Shown here in pieces: positions 63,748 to 64,000 of a DNA stretch of 64,000 nucleotides. Position 1 is the first letter of the stretch; each line of letters starts with the position of its first letter. A program made the translations under genes and the position numbers. This DNA comes from an uncultured Nitrospira sp. (GTDB lineage Bacteria; Nitrospirota; Nitrospiria; Nitrospirales; Nitrospiraceae). The DNA is taken from NCBI GenBank assembly GCA_902500825.1, contig CABVRX010000010.1, positions 1 to 64,000 on the forward strand. The letters are read 5' to 3'. The notes under the pieces are model-generated. The model worked only from the letters and a program-made list of their open reading frames with translations. It had not been told where the DNA came from and searched no databases.

Positions 63748-64000
63748 ATGTCGAAGAGATCCTTGTGGTGGGCTTTGCTAACAGTACCGCTTTTTCTGTT
63801 GGGAACGGAGCGGGCGAAGGCCGTCGAGTATGGAGAACTGGTACAGAAGGGCGATAAATGGGAGTTCAAGAACACGGAAGACCCTGTCTTTAAGTTCATG
63901 CGCGATACCGGGTGGATAACCAATGAGAGATATTTTGAGGTTTCTTCTCAAACGGGGAAAAACTGGATCGAGCCGGCCGATGCGATCCTCAATCGACGGA
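63748..64000 (+). CDS. Exported protein, truncated by the window end
   Basis: The visible 84 residues start MSKRSLWWALLTVPLFLLGT, a signal peptide, and continue ERAKAVEYGELVQKGDKWEF and FKFMRDTGWITNERYFEV. AGAGGAGAACT precedes the ATG. It may be co-transcribed with the regulator (58-bp gap). No family is recognised from the part seen. Confidence 0.7.
   Translation, partial: MSKRSLWWALLTVPLFLLGTERAKAVEYGELVQKGDKWEFKNTEDPVFKFMRDTGWITNERYFEVSSQTGKNWIEPADAILNRR

Noticed and set aside
1-64000. CRISPR arrays, rRNA, tRNA and prophage genes
   Set aside because: No regularly spaced repeats, RNA-gene segments, integrase or phage structural genes were seen in any intergenic region.

Overview
The window reads as chromosomal DNA of a Gram-negative (diderm) bacterium. 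It encodes outer-membrane exopolysaccharide export, a porin, Pal/OmpA-type lipoproteins and an exosortase with a VPLPA/PEP-CTERM substrate. Gene content and style (large exosortase-linked polysaccharide locus, ppx beside odd thymidylate-kinase-like genes, a thioredoxin-fold/aldo-keto reductase fusion, short intergenic inverted-repeat elements) remind me of Nitrospira/Nitrospirota. That placement is an inference from general recognition, not from a marker gene.

Layout. (1) 0.5-5.9 kb, minus strand: nucleotide-sugar and polysaccharide genes (deacetylase-like protein, DegT aminotransferase, a Gfo/Idh oxidoreductase fused to a left-handed beta-helix acyltransferase, and a GT2 glycosyltransferase). 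(2) 6.4-7.7 kb: a secreted right-handed beta-helix protein behind a strong sigma-54-type -24/-12 promoter. (3) 7.9-23.6 kb: mostly housekeeping genes (Hsp20, citrate synthase, RNase D, J-domain protein, ACT-domain malic enzyme, an uncommonly fused 1223-residue protein, Ppx/GppA, two tandem P-loop kinases, SixA). (4) 23.6-36.6 kb, minus strand: an exosortase/EPS operon in the order exosortase-EpsI, WecA-like transferase, PrsT-like TPR lipoprotein, Wza-like export protein, beta-barrel, Wzz-like chain-length protein, CpsD-like kinase, ExeA-like ATPase, TPR protein, preceded by its VPLPA-CTERM substrate gene. (5) 36.9-51.2 kb, minus strand: repeat-unit assembly (four GT4 enzymes, heparinase-like protein, DUF4091-like protein, AsnB, methyltransferase, Wzy-like polymerase, Wzx-like flippase). 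(6) 51.6-54.4 kb: a scrambled stretch with two degenerate copies of the wecB 3' end, a DUF433 antitoxin with a decayed partner, a RelE-type toxin-antitoxin pair and intact wecB. (7) 54.7-62.3 kb, minus strand: a sulfate-uptake operon (DUF2292 protein, porin, Sbp, Asp/Glu racemase-family protein, CysT, CysW, CysA) and a secreted protein of unknown role. An AT-rich, palindrome-rich control region divides it from (8) a divergent XRE-HTH/periplasmic-binding-protein-like regulator and a secreted protein cut by the window end.

How the parts fit. WecB (or WbpI-type epimerase), the Gfo/Idh-acyltransferase fusion and the DegT aminotransferase can supply an acetamido sugar. The WecA-like enzyme starts a lipid-linked glycan, the GT4/GT2 enzymes extend it, Wzx and Wzy flip and polymerise it, and Wzz, kinase, Wza and barrel proteins control length and export. 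The exosortase probably processes the VPLPA-CTERM protein. Sigma-54-like promoters before the beta-helix gene, the VPLPA-CTERM gene and the flippase operon suggest shared control. No RNA gene, CRISPR array or complete insertion sequence was found.
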